64,000 nucleotides of DNA from Apus apus (Eukaryota > Chordata > Aves > Apodiformes > Apodidae): assembly GCF_020740795.1 (NCBI RefSeq), contig NC_067294.1:2604001-2668000 (forward strand), written 5' to 3'. Below the pieces are notes generated by a model, which was not told the origin of the DNA, made no database searches, and saw only the letters and a program-made list of their open reading frames with translations. The position numbers were made by a program, and so were the translations under genes. Shown piece by piece: positions 1 to 13,700 of the stretch (within the stretch, counting starts at the first letter, position 1; each line of letters starts with the position of its first letter).

Positions 1-2550
1 ATTTATTCCTCCTTGAGTATCAAATGAATCCTTATAGTCTTTGATAACGTTCTGCACTGCATGAGTTTAAGTGATCCAACCTGTGAACCCACACACACAC
101 TAGTGGAAATCTACAACCAGATACATTCTAACATCCCTGTTCAAGTATTCAATTTTTATTACATTTCCTATTTAAATAAATTGCACACTTTTTTCAGAAG
201 TCTCTATAAAGAGCTCCTAAAAGGAACTCCTCACCTTTTCCAACAATTTCTTGACAAATTCCAGACCAAAAGAAAAAAAATAAAACTTTTCAGGTCAGAT
301 CCCTTCAACTGGGACAAGTTTTCAAGACCCTGAAAAATAACTTAAGGTATTTAGATGGATACAAGAATTTGGTAGACCAGCTATAGGGCATAAAATCAGA
401 TGTTGGAGTTGCTGTTGTTGCTAGTTGGTGCTTTGGACACATGTTCCTTTATCTGCACTTCAGGGATCCTTATTCACTAGGCTCAGAAAGTTAGTGCATC
501 CACCAGAGGTATGATTTAATGGCCTTCACAGCAAACAGTGACCCTACAGGAAGAATAAATGAGTGTGTGTTGTTGGCTGAAGGCAAAGGCATGTTTTGCA
601 CACATGATGTCACTCTTGCAACTCAGGAAGAACTAATTGCTCAGCTTGTTGTAAAGTCTCCTACTCGCTGGGTTCACTTGCAAATTATAGTCGTCTGGAG
701 AGCTCCAGCATGTCATCAGCACACAGCAATGTTGTCTGAAGCGTAATTAATATCTGTCTTTCTTTTCAAGTTCCTTATTTACCCTCTTTCCCCCATGACA
801 AATATGTTAATGACCTCTCCAGAACCCACAAGTTGTCATTTTCAAAGAGCCCCCGTCTTTCTGCCTTGAGCTGAACACTTTGGACTAAATCACGGTGAGC
901 CTGTTCTTGCCCCCATTAAAGCTACTGAGGTCTTTGTTGGTGACTTCAGTGTAAGCAAACTCTCACAGGCTGTAATGGGAGCAGGACCACAGACCTATTC
1001 TGCTTTGCACCTTCAGCAAGGGGAAAAAAAAATAAACCAACACACCAAACAAACAGTAGACAGGGATTGCCTTACAATTTTGCAGGATTTTGAGTTAAAT
1101 CAGGTGCCCAGAGTAACATAAGGATCATCAAACCATCCAGTCTTATGGGTTGCAAAGTTTATGCTGGATTTCAGGGTCCTAAAAGGTTCTTTGTTTTGCC
1201 TTTGGTTTTGATTTTGAGAATGGATTTTATATCTTAGAGTTTATTTTCAGCACTATTATCTGCTTACTGGGTTCTCTTTTAAGTACTTATCTGCAAAGGG
1301 TAAAATACTGCCCAGAGTTTAATATAGTTGCATGTGAAAATAAATACACAGAACATGTATATCAGTGACAGCAATAACTGTACTGGGAGCCATTACTGGG
1401 AAACATTTTGATACCAGCTTACAAAGCACTGCTTGCACTCATATGAGGACTCAGAACTCTAAATGTGTGCCCATTTGTGTGTGTGTGTCTTTACAAATTA
1501 CTCAGGTTTACAAATAATAAATGCATTTACATGAAACCAGTAATAGGATCTCCTATATTTAATCACCCACATGTGTATTCCACTTTTCTTTTTGTATTAA
1601 AAAAAAATCCCCTGATTAAATCATCTGCCATGCAGCAGAAATCTCTGTACAAACAACAACAACAACCAAGTACCATTTCCACCAGTACATAGCTGTTAGT
1701 TTCAGATGTGAATAACACATTTCCCTTTCCAAGACTTAAACACATGGCAAGTCCCCATGCTGTATTTATCAAGTTCTCACATGTTTCTATCCTGCCACAA
1801 TTAGCAAGGTAGGTCTTCTGGAATTCTTACCATATTACTAATATGAATGTACTTGCCAGTAAGAAGCTATGAGATACGTTAGAAATTTCTGCTTCTTTTG
1901 TACATAGTGCTGTAAAGGGGAGGTTCAGACACCCAGTTTTTGTAAAACACCTGGCCATGTCTGATTTCAGCATTAGCTGGTACTTCGTGGACCTATTCTA
2001 TGGATCTAGCACACCTTGCAGGGCCCCTGGACACCATCCTATGAGGTTTCCCAGGAGAGCACTGGGGCTGGCCTTCCACCAGGGATTTGCAAACCCAGAT
2101 TGTCCTGTGAGCAAACACACAGAGTCCCCACCTGCCCCTTGCACTGAAGGCTGTGATATAGAGTCTCAGTCCTGCTGACCAGAGGAGGAAGGAAGCCCAT
2201 AGCCTACAAGCACTAAAGTACAATATTCCACAAGCCATCTGCTATTTACATTTTAAAAGGCTTTTCTGTTACACAGGTATAGCAGCTTAAAGGGAGCACA
2301 GAATGTAAACATTGCTGAATAACAGGAAAAATTTGTTCCAGCAAAATGTATTTTTTTAGTTAATTATATTGATTCTCATTCCACCATGGTTTAGATGTGT
2401 TTCTTCAGCATTAGATCAAAACCCTCCTACATTCATCATTTCATAAAGATAACCCCTCTACATTTACAAGCAGGTGGAAGTTTCTGCCAGACAAGCTCAG
2501 TGGATTTTAATTGTCTTCTCTTCTAACAACAGACAGCTCTTAGAACAGAA
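1..2550. other. Intergenic DNA upstream of TCF7, no gene seen
   Basis: This is AT-rich sequence with only short chance reading frames. Small simple tracts occur, such as an ACAC run near 92 and GTGT near 1476. No exon, RNA gene or clear transposon is recognised. Confidence 0.6.
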
Positions 2551-2554
2551 GCTG

Positions 2555-2720
2555 TTATTCAGGACTCCTGGGTTCTGGTCTCTGTTTTGCAATACCATCA
2601 CTACATTTGACACCTCTGTGCCTCAGCCTGCCTAGTTCATAAATGGCCCCAGCAAAACCTCTGTCACATGGTATTAAAAGGTTTAGTTAATTGCTGCTCA
2701 TAAATCATATTGAGAGCCTT
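2555..2720 (+). mobile_element. Ancient MIR/CORE-type SINE fragment
   Basis: The segment keeps the order of landmarks found in amniote MIR-like SINEs: AGGACTCCTGGGTTCTG, then CTCTGTTTTGCAATACCATC, then CACCTCTGTGCCTCAGCCTG, then an AAATGG(CC)CC stretch and a 3' part with TTTAGTTAATTGC and TGAGAGCCTT. These SINEs are tRNA-derived and mobilised by L2-type LINE machinery. This copy is old and diverged, with no intact promoter boxes that I can identify. Confidence 0.65.
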
Positions 2721-5700
2721 GAAAAAAAGAGAAATATATATGTATGCAAAGTAGTTTTGATGTTGTATATTGCTTTCAGATGCAGTGTTTAAAATTAAAT
2801 TCTTAGAAGATTCATACTTCTTGTATCACTTTGCTACCATTAGCATTAAGGATTAGGCCCAGAATATTCAAAATCTAAGTACAATATTTGTGCAATTCAA
2901 GATGACACAACTCATGACACTTAGAGGGGAAGATACTGGAATAGGAACAACTTTCTGTATGCATCTCCTGTGAAGTGGAGTGAGTTTTGCATTCATTTTG
3001 AGGGCTGTAGGACCCAAGTCTATTCACCATTCCTAATCAGCCTTGAAAAGCAACACTGCCGCTTTATAAGACAAATCCTACACTTAAAAGCTCAGTTACA
3101 AATGCTTCTCCTCTTCCCTCCTCTTAACTAGCACATTGGGTGGCTGGAGGTTTTAAATTAGGCACCTTCACTTTGTTTTGAGACCTGCCAAGTATAAAGT
3201 AGAGTGTTAAGATTACCTTTTTCATGTTGATGTTTTTTTCCCCATGAATTACTTGCTATCAAGTATAGCTGCTTTGTGGACAAGCAGCAGATAAGGGGTT
3301 TAGGAATGAATACTGTACCTTTCAGGCTATCATACAAACAAATGCAGTTTGCAGGAGCAGAAGGAGGATTAGGCTGTGAAGTTTGGATTAGATGAGAAAA
3401 TTCCTATTTAGACTTGAACAATTTTCAAAGCCTCAATTTTCCTTCTGCCCACTACCAAGACAAGGGACAAACTTTCAGCCCATGCCCAGAATTCAACAGG
3501 AAAGCTGTTTTTACTTGGGATTTTGGCTCCATTTCAGCTCTAAGATAGAGCCAAAGTAGCCAATTTCTGAGCCTCTTCCATGTTGCAGTGAAGTGGCATG
3601 AAAAGCAATAAAGACTCAGAGATGGAGGTGCCTATAGCAACATGACTCCATTCCTCCACATTTCTCCCACTGCTGAACACTCCCTGTGCTCCAGGCATAC
3701 AGTGTATGTGACCACAAGTGGCCTTCAGAGGAGAGAAGACCTGAATTCCTGCTGAGCTGTTGCATCCTGGTATGATTTCTAACCACACAACTACGACAAA
3801 ATCCCAGACAATGAGACCTTTAGAGACTCATCCTTCACCCCTACCCAGGGCATCAGGGAATACCAGCTCCATTCCCAGAGCAGCTCACTCAGTCTGTCCT
3901 ACGACTCATGTCAAGGCAGGCAAAGGATTAGTCTTCTATTTAACCATTTCAAATTGAACTATTTCTGGTTATTTCACAGACTAGGTGAAACCTTAGCCAA
4001 GGAAACCTGAGGTTTGCTACAGGGATTTTACTTTTTTTTTCTTCTTAAATCACATGTAGGGAAATAAATTTAAAAATTACTAATGAGGTGGAAATAGTAT
4101 GCTTCACAAAATGAACCTGATGTCTTGGTGACAGTATGGCAACTTGCCTTTAGTGACAAATTTTAGCTTATGAGAAAAAGACAAGCACGGGCATCTTAAC
4201 ATTTTAGTAGCCACCTACCACCATATGAACAAACCAAGCTACAATAACAGATTGTCACTTACTTCTTGCTTGAAATCAGAATGAGCTGCAGGTATGTTGG
4301 ATTGTCCAAATTCTGACCTGAATCTGAAGCAACCAAATTTTACAAGAGGCCTGGCTGCTGAGTAGAGCCATGTATGTGCTGGAGAATGTAAATAGGGAGA
4401 CAGGTAGTAGAATAATACAACTGAGGAATCCAGCCCCTCATTTGGGGGCACAATTCCGGAACTATAATGCTCTTGAAATTAATAGCTGATGAATAAAAGC
4501 AATTAGTAATTTCATTTAAGCTGTCATTAGTTCTACCAACACAAGTTTACAGAAATCATTAGTCAAGCTGCACACAGAAATAAAGAGTTTATTTTAAAAA
4601 AAAACTACTACAACACATGAGATTAAATAAAGCCCCCAACCAACAAAGATGTTCAGGCTTTCTCTTCTTTTCTGGTTGAGACATAAGGGCAGGTTTTTTG
4701 CAAGCTTTTCTTTGGAGTCATTCAAAGCAGAATGTTTAGTATGTTGTGTTTTGGATTATTTTTTTAAGACAGAAAGCAAGCCAAGCCCTGGGACTGCAGG
4801 AGCAGGGATTTCATAGACTCTCACAAAACTCAGGACAAATTTTTGGAGTGTAAGAGCAGTGAAGGATTGGGCAGGAGCTGTTGGGGAGCACAGCATGGTG
4901 CCTGCTGGGACTCTGCCTCCCTCAAGCACCACACAAACTTAACAGCAGCCAAACATGGCTGGATGTGGAAGGAGGCCAACAAGCACCATGGGGCAGGAGG
5001 AGGGGACAAGGCCAGCTCAACTCGCCCCACAGCAGGACAGAGGGGCAGGGCTGTCCCCAAGCCTCCCCCTCCACCAGCCCCACAGGGACAGATGGCTCCT
5101 CAGCAAGTGGGCACTCCTGGTCCTGCCAGCTCCACAGCATCAAAGCCAGCAAAAAACAACTTGCTCCTCTACTCTTAACCATCTCTGGTTTGAAGGTCCA
5201 GGTCCATTAAGAATTACAGTCTGGATATGGTCTATATTCAGTTCACTATGAGGGATCCATGATCTCCTCTGCCCTCATGAACTCATTCTCTTTGCACTTT
5301 TATTCAATGTGCCACAAACCCTCAAAAATTAGACTGCTGGGGTTTTTTTCAAGCAAAAGTTACAGTTAAACAGAGATTAATAAAGTGGGAAGTTTAATGT
5401 ATTTAATAGTCATAAAGATAAGTCTTTGTTAGCCTAAAAAAGACTAATCAAAAGGTAAATGCAACTAATGATACTTTGCTTCAGTTAGTGCACCTCAGAT
5501 ACCACAACAAGTATCTTCTTTAGAGATGCTTCAGATGGTTCCATCCACCTTCAAATGGTACCTACTGCTCAAGAAAGTCACTCTGTAGGCTGTCCCCCTG
5601 GCTGTACTGCCACATGCTTAGAAGCAGAAAGCAGCCTTTCTGCAAACCTGCTGTTTGAATGAGTCCCCATGAATCTCCTTTGTCTGCTTGGATCTCCAGG

Positions 5701-6270
5701 AAGGAGCACTGAATCTCCTCGGCAGTGTTTTAATTGGCACTACATGAACATGCTGTCATCGTTCCCCTTCATTTTGTACTGTATCTTTCCAAAATCACAA
5801 TGCCTACTTCTCTAATTATTTTATTTGGCAACCTGGAAATAAGGGTAATTGCAGCGTTTGCTATTAGCTTGTAATAAGGACAGAGGATCAGATCATTTGA
5901 AGGAAAGAAAAATCAGACCAGTAGGTCCTGGTTATACTCAAGTAAGACTCTCCAGAGGAAATATGTGGTTGTCCATGAAGTATTCCTGGCAACTTTGAGA
6001 GCAATTTGCCTTTAGACCAATACTGAACCCATCCTCCAGCATGACAGAGGCACAGTAACTCTGGATATGCAATATTCCCAAACGAGATGTTGAACAAATG
6101 TCTTTGCCACATGTGGTCATTAAAGATTTGATGTCAAGATGAAAGGTGTTAACCTTGGAAACCTGGCCGGACTCCAACACGGGTAATTACATTCTGCCTC
6201 CCCAAGCAGTTCTCTGTGGAGTTTCAGCTGGACATTTCAGATCTTATGCCGTTACACAGCCTTGATGTGA
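2721..6270. other. Intergenic DNA, no gene seen
   Basis: No gene is recognised. A somewhat GC-richer patch at about 4830-5180 gives overlapping short frames on both strands but no known protein. A short AT-rich stretch at 5810-5890 has the look of conserved non-coding DNA. Confidence 0.55.
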
Positions 6271-6282
6271 GTGGCTTAAGAA

Positions 6283-6540
6283 AAGGACTTTGTTTGATCA
6301 CTGTGACAACTCACTGATACTCGGCATCAACGACTCATATTATGGAGCTGCAAACCTTAGAGCAGTAACAAATCACATCAGGGAGAAGCTATTCTGGTTA
6401 CTGTGTCTTGCTGCAGCCCTTTTACAAGCAAGTAGTCCTGGGAATACAGCGAAACCTACTGTGCAGATGGCTGTTGTGGGATGGACCTTTTGAAAAAATA
6501 GATGGTATTTTCACTCCCCATGGGAATAAACTCACAGGTA
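6283..6540 (+). repeat. Copy 1 of a related pair of ~250-bp segments
   Basis: The landmarks CTTTGTTTGATCACTGTGAC, TGGAGCTGCAAACCTTAGAG, AAATCACATCAGGGA, GCTGCAGCCCTT and CTTTTGAAAAAATAG occur here in the same order and similar spacing as in the segment at 7641-7890. Identity by eye is about 60-65%. It is either an old dispersed repeat or a local duplication; I do not recognise the family. Confidence 0.55.
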
Positions 6541-7640
6541 TAGGCTGGGGTTGCTATTTTAACAGAATGAATTGTTGTCACTGTTGCTCACAGAAGCAGT
6601 CCTGCCTGGATCTGAGAGTTATGGGAAAATTTTGCTGTCTCTTGTAACACCATTACCACAGATAAACATGGCATTTGTAGCCTGGCCACTGGATGCTACT
6701 CACATTAAGTACTGCAGCACTGAGACCTGCTCTGCAAGCAGAGCATTTACCATGCCAGACACTCTTCTGAAGGAAGGTTCCCTGTTGGCAGTCTCTACAT
6801 TGCTGGGCAGATGCTGGCTGCAGTGCACCCTGCAATCCTCCTCCCGGGGTGCACACCCTGCCCACACCAGCTGTTTCAGGAGATGTGCATGCACACCCAT
6901 CCAACACATGCAGTCTTCCTTTGGGAGGAACCCAGGGCATGCCTGGGGCTGGGAGAGCCCAGCAGCCACAAGGTCCTCGGTTGGAGGATCTAGGGAATGG
7001 GGCAGCGGGCAGCACTGAACTGCAGCTGCTGATACTGCAGCTCTCATTCAGGGAGCAAGCAGAAAGCAGCACCCAGAATATTTTGCCCAAGTTTCCCAGG
7101 TGTTGACAAGATTGTTGTTATCAGCATCCTCATTACTACCATGTGCATCTGTTCCTTACAAAAGGGAATGATACTTCAGCTAAAGGAGCCACAATTCCTG
7201 CAGCTCCCAAACTGCCCAGCATCAGCCCCATGCAAAACCCCGATGCAGAGAGTCACTGAAGTCTGTCACACCACTGATTTAAATGCAGGTGACTTCAGGG
7301 ACTGCAAACTCAGGCACAGCATAGAAACATGCTGCAAAATCTGTAGGCCAGGTTATGAATATGAGTAGAAATAAAACCTTGCTTATATAAAAAATCATGA
7401 GCCTACCTGATCTTATAACAACTGCCATGCCATCTTAGATATATTTTCTTTTCAGAAGACTCTTAATAATACTATGAAATAACCAGAGCCACTGATGATC
7501 TCTTTTCAAACTTTCTGACACCACAAAGAACAGTGTGGATCATTTTAAGAAATTTTCCCAGTGCTCAACACTCAACTTATCAAATTCCCTTCAAGCATTC
7601 ATCACACCCATGCAAATAATTTATTCTTCCCCACAGCAGC

Positions 7641-7890
7641 TTTGTGTTTGATCACAATGACAACTTACTGCTGCCACTCTGTAGCAGATACATTGTGGAG
7701 CTTCAAGCCTCAGAGCCAGAGCTAAATCATGTCAAAGAAACCTACTGAGCTGCACATCCATTCCTGCAGTCCTTGCACACAATTACACCTCATGGACTCA
7801 GTAACATTTAATTATGTCAGCAAGATCTGCAGAACCAAGACCACACTTTTGAAAAAGGAGTTGTTAATCTTCACAAAGGATTAACATGTT
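7641..7890 (+). repeat. Copy 2 of a related pair of ~250-bp segments
   Basis: This copy matches the one starting at 6283 with landmarks CTTTGTGTTTGATCACAATG, TGGAGCTTCAAGCCTCAGAG, AAATCATGTCAAAGA, CCTGCAGTCCTT and ACTTTTGAAAAAGGAG. The two copies are in the same orientation about 1.35 kb apart. Confidence 0.55.
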
Positions 7891-10763
7891 GGAAGATAAC
7901 AAAATACCTAGGTCAAGATTACTGTTACAAGAAAGGCAATTTGGTTATAAACTATGTTTTTATCATTTAGGAGTCACCTGTCCTGCAAATACACATGCAC
8001 TAATTTGTCTATGAAATCCCTGAGAAACCACAAACAGGTTTTACAATCTGCTGATCAGTGTAAGTAGTCTGTCAGAAAAGCTTTAGCAAATAAAAGAAAT
8101 GCAAAACACTGAAACATACCTGAGCAGGGTTGCAGGCTGAGACCCAAATAACTGGCAATTTGGGATGGAACAGCTTCTGCAAATCAATCAGTACAGAAAG
8201 CCAGCATCCCACAAACTACACATTTATCAGGCAGTGCTTGACAGCAAGAAACAAGCTACAGCATAGAAAATTTCTGTGTATTTCAAGCCTCCATCCCAAA
8301 CTTACTCCTCATACAATTCATCTGCAGGCTGTACTTTACTAAATCCATCTGTTGCTCCTATGGCTTGCTTTCTGGAAATGCTGGGTTTCAAGGGTCTGCT
8401 TGTTAGAGGAGGTCAAAGAGTAAAGCAGGCCCTTTCATTTTAAGGGACTTGAAAGAAAAGGAAATTTATATTTAGAAATAGCAATGATTAACTAGGGGAA
8501 ATATATTAGAGTATTAAAAGAAATGACATGGAGTAGCTCTTACTTCCAATTAGGCTGACTTTGCTTCAAGAAAAATATTTATATACAAATATAAAAAGCT
8601 GAAGAATGCTGTGATTCTAACCTGTACCAAGATGAAAGCATCTCATAACATAATTCATATTTATCCATTAAAATTGGTGATCACATTTTACATACTTTTC
8701 CTTCTTGTCCTTCTCAAGTCTCTACTTCTGTGCTTTCTTCCATCATCATCGAAACTTTAAGCAACTTCTGTTTGTCTCTTACCAAGCTGCCTGTTGCAAC
8801 TGCCCACCTTCTACATCTCCATACCTACCAAAAACACATCATCTGCTACTACTGCATCATTCCTGGATCCATACAGGTCACAAGCAGACAACTAACAGAG
8901 TCCTCACAGAACTGAGGACACCAGCTCCCATACACGAGTCCAAACTGGGGGTCTCATGAGCTAAAGCTTGGAGTAGGAGCCACTAACCCATACCCTGGAC
9001 TTCTGACTGTATTTGAGGCTTCTGCCCTCAGCATCCCCCACATGCAGAACCACACAAGACAGCCCAAAAAAACAAAGGTGAGCCTACAGCCCTCATGGAC
9101 ATATACAAGCTTGTTTGAAATGGGTGAACTTACATACTACCAGAGCTGCAGCCATCATCAGAGGGGAGAGGGAGAAACCCTGAGAGCCCTGCTTAAATAC
9201 TGAGCAGCTGAAGCTGCAGTTGCCCAGGTGCTGGCTTCCAACTAACCAGTTACAGGTGCATCACCAACAGCTACAGTCATACTTCAGGGCTGAGGTGTAG
9301 CCCATGATCATAGCCTCAAAGGGGGCAATAATTGACATGATACAAAGCAGTTACTGAGGAAAAACCCAATTAATACAGCTGGACTTGGACCAGGAGACTG
9401 GAATCACCACCTGTATGAGTGCAAAAGCCTCCCAGGACCCTTACTGGCATGAGTAGTCAGGCTTTCAGTCTAAAAAACATCCTAAGCTCACGTGTGCTAA
9501 CGTCATGCAAGAACACTGCTTCAGTCCTGACTCAGATGAACCCTTGTCACTGAGTCACCACAACCATCCCTTGCAGCATGGGTTTCCTAGGAGTCCTCTT
9601 TGTAAGCCCTGCTTAGGCCTGGCCCTGTTTTGCCTATAAGATTTAGTATGATGGGAGTCAAAAGTCATATGATGCAATGAACTGCATAGTTTGTTTGCTT
9701 TCTTAGGGGCTTTCCCTCCCTCCCTCTGATGGCAACCCTACCAAAAGGCCTTTGTCTAAGGAGTAGAATAAGGAGCATAACAGAGTGTTTGCATTTACTT
9801 ACAGAGGAGCTACTCCAGCAACTCCTCTCAAGCCTCTGAAGTCAGCTCCAGTACAGTTATTTGGCCTAAGTTCATCTGAACTAAATGGGCTGACTTGATT
9901 CAAATATATTGCACAACCCAATGATAAAATTGGGGGGGTTTGGGGGGGAATGACTAGTGATGACACATGTATTTCACACTGCATGTCTCCTCTTTCCAGA
10001 TTAGGAGGAGCTGGCAGGCTTCAGTCTGTACACATGCCAGCAGCGGATGTCGGCACATATACAACACTTTTCAGAACAACATACTGTTGAAACATGTAGT
10101 TCAACTCAAAGGCACCCCTTCTATTCAGCTAGCCCCAAACAACTATAAGAATTGTCTTGCTTAATATGGTAGGATTTGTAGCACAGCTTTTAATGCTGCT
10201 TTAATCTAGTTTCTTTATAACCACTTCAGCAGCACGGAGAAGTAGGTCGGAGCAACCACGTACTTTGCACAAGGTCCCCCACATCCATCTGAACCAGGGA
10301 AGGGATGAAACTGTTGGCGAGAGGGAAATGGCAAGGATAAAGGGGGTGGCATCAGTGATGCAGGAATACAAGTCTCCCTTCTGCATTTTAGCTTTCATTT
10401 TTCAGTCTGAAGCACAGAGAAATATGATGCTGACAGGCTCACCCTGCCTTATTGTCAGTGTGTCTCAAGAAAATCATCAGTAAAGAACTGAAAGAAGTAA
10501 CATCTGCAAAATAAATAAAAATATATTCCCAGTAGTAAATGAAGTGCTCTGCATTCATTAGCACAAAGCTCTGCCATGCTGAATTCAGACTTGTAAATAT
10601 GTTCAGTTCTTCGCTCCTCTTCTTTTCAATAATTTTGATGCAAACATTTATAAATTCCGCATTCCCTCCCTAGTCCCATGTTCTTTTCCCTGCTTCATTT
10701 CCTCCCTCAGCTCTTCGGTTCTTCTTTCTCACAGCAGGCAACAATCATAAACTAAAACAATGC

Positions 10764-10786
10764 AAAAAAAAAAAAAAAAAAAAAAA
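10764..10786 (+). repeat. Poly(A) run (23 A)
   Basis: This is an uninterrupted A run in intergenic DNA. No retrotransposed body is recognised upstream of it, so it may be simple sequence rather than a retrogene tail. Confidence 0.85.
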
Positions 10787-13700
10787 GCCTAACCAAGTGC
10801 AGAGAAAGTCGCTTTTTGCCATGGGTCTGGAGTGGTGCTGGATGTCTCAGAAATTATCAATACGACCCACATGACATGGATGGTTTTTAGACGTTGGAAT
10901 AATCTTCCTCTGGCTTCTGATCTGGCCATTCTATCCCACCACCATTATCCTGACAATTTCCTTTTAGTCTCACTTCCTACCAGCTGTTTCTATTTCTTTC
11001 CCCCTTTCCTTCTGCCTAGCTCCAGCACTGGGAAGGAGGTGATCAGGCTGCAGAGACCCAGGGAGGGCTTCCTGCCATGGGACTCAAATGCATGCTCGTG
11101 TAAGGCAGGAGACTGCCAAAGCCTCCAGCTCTGCTCTGCAGGAGTTTGATGTGCTAATGTGGGGATCACAGAAAGATCTGCAGCAAAGGTTGTCATAATC
11201 ATCCTCAGCTCTTCTCACTTTTCCCCAGCAGCACCAGGCCCTGCAGGTACCTCTTGGCAGAGTGGTTTGGGTCTCAGTCCTTTCAAGGCCCTGTGGAGCA
11301 TCCAGAGACAGCAGTTCTCCATTCTGATGTCCCAGGTCATGACAATCAAAACCAATTTCACTGTCTGCCACTCAGTGCAGCAGTTCCTTGCCATCATCCA
11401 GCCCTGTTCTCAGCAATGGTTCTCATTCAGATCTGTGTAACCCAGGTTTTTAGGAATTACTCCTGTTAGTGCCCTTTTAGCAATAAGGTTGTCTTTGGAA
11501 ATGGGCTCATTCAGACAGAAGCAGGTTGGGGAGTTCCTATGTGTGAAATTACAATGATGGAGCACAGACACCTCTGGTGGGAGATGTGCAAGAAGGAAAG
11601 CAGCAGTTGGAAGCTGACTCTGGATAACAACCTCTTAACCAGGCTCAGCTGCAGCCTGGATAGCATGTCTGACCGGAGCTTGAGCTAAAAGAACAATATT
11701 TGGATTTCTCCTGCACTTTGTTCCTTCCAGTGTACAAACAGGAATCCCAGGACAAAGTGTACTTCATGGGAATTGTACCCAATGTACAACCAGGGGCTGC
11801 TTCTGTGGGCTTGGAAGGATTTTGTTGAAATGTAAAGGGTGCTGTCAGAGAAAAAAAGGCAGGCAATACTTTGGTTTGGTAAAAATAAGATTTTATAGAC
11901 CCAAAAATCAACATACTTTTCCTTATGGTTTACAGAAAAACGGTTGTGGAAGCAATGAGTGTGATTCTGCAAATCTGTCTTCATGAGTCCTTTTAATTTA
12001 GAGGCATGACTCATTGGAGCAGGGACTACTTGCATGACTGTATGACCACAGGATGCAGCCCTGGAAAAGTGTTTTTGTAAACAAATAAACATGGTCCTTC
12101 CTGTTTGAAACTCAGATCTTTCAGCATTGGGCAAGTGCCTGAGAACCTGACAGTGAAAGTAGTAAGAAATATTAAGCACGATGCCAGTTGCTTGGTCCAG
12201 TTCCAAGAGCAAGAGGTGAACAAAACACACAGAGTGAAAAACAGATGAGTTTCTTGAACTCCTTTAATAATCTGAAGTGTTGTTTGTATCAGGAACAAAG
12301 ACTTTTAAAGGGAAAACTGCCTGAAGAGACAGTCAACCCGACAAGAGGGAAATAGGGAGTATCATCTGAAAAAGGAAAAAGCCAAAACTGTGCCGGGAGA
12401 TTTGACAATGGCTTGTGCCATGTTGTTCCATACATGCAGGGAGTTCTCCAAAGATCGCAGTCTCCAAAATTCATTTCACACTATGGCTTTTGACATCTGG
12501 GGAAGTCTTTTGAGAGAGATTATCCTCTTTTCCTGGAGAAAGCAGGATGCTGGCCGCAGTGGCAGACTGCAGTGCCTTCACTGCTTGCATCCCAAGGGAG
12601 AAAAAAAGGAGTCTCCAGTCCTAACAGCTGGAAACATTTCCAGGAAAGCATGTAGACATTCGAAAGCAACCTAAATATTGCAATGTCAAGGAGTCAATTT
12701 GCTGTTAGTATTTTAAAAGCAAACTTCTGGCAGCTGCCAGTGAATCTTTTAAGTACGTTTAGATCAATGCTTGAAGTCAAATAAACACTTAAAATCACAC
12801 AAGATTAAGACGGGCAGAGTGAATTAAGGAGGGAAACAGCTGAGTGACTGCTTGGCCCTTTTTTCTGTCACAGCCCAACAAAACTGGAGGATGCTCCAAA
12901 CTAAGACAAAATCCTGCTGTACAGGATTGTACCAGGGCACAAGCAAGAGAAGGAAAGGTGAAGTGGAAAGAGGAGCACGAGGCTTTGCATTTGCCTCAGC
13001 CGGGTCGAGATGTTTCAGTTGCAAACGATAGATCTATTTTACCTATTAGAGCTTGTCTAGACTAAGGAAATGTTCCTGCTATGACTATGCTGAGGTAATT
13101 ACACCAGTGTAAACCCCTTTGGGCAAAACAGAGCTTTCAGTGGCCTGATTTACTCTGGTCACTTGCCAGGATTAGTTCAGCTGGTACCAGCTTATCCTCC
13201 AGGAGCTCCTGCTCCCAGCTGGAATTCCACACAGGAGTTTTCATCCCTCTCATCTCAAACATTGGCACTGCCAATCTATCACTCAAGCCATCCTTATGGG
13301 ATGGTCGTGCAAATGTGTCTCTGAAAGAATGGTAAATATTTACAAGGTTCCTCTGTTGGTAGGGAATTGATTGATTTGCTAAAAAAAAAAAAACATGCTG
13401 CATTAAATCTGTTTTAAAATTAAAACACACTTTTATTTGTGTGTGCATATCAGGAAAACATATTTGCTGCAAATACAATGGAATCAGAAGGCAAATGGAG
13501 GACGTTCAATCTGCCAGGGACAGATGTGTCCCTTACCCAAACTAAATAAACCTGTAGGAAGGATAAAAGTGTCCAAAAAAATAAAAAAATAATGGGAGTT
13601 ACTCCAAACCGATCCTATTAAATTAACAACAAACTGAGTAAAACAAATAAACTAAATTAAATAAACCCAAGGGGTCCACTCTGAAGCCCCTTTTAAAGAA

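Noticed and set aside
11685..12230. 181-residue open frame on the minus strand
   Set aside because: No domain, no splice or promoter context and no coding-like composition; a frame of this length is expected by chance in a 64-kb window.
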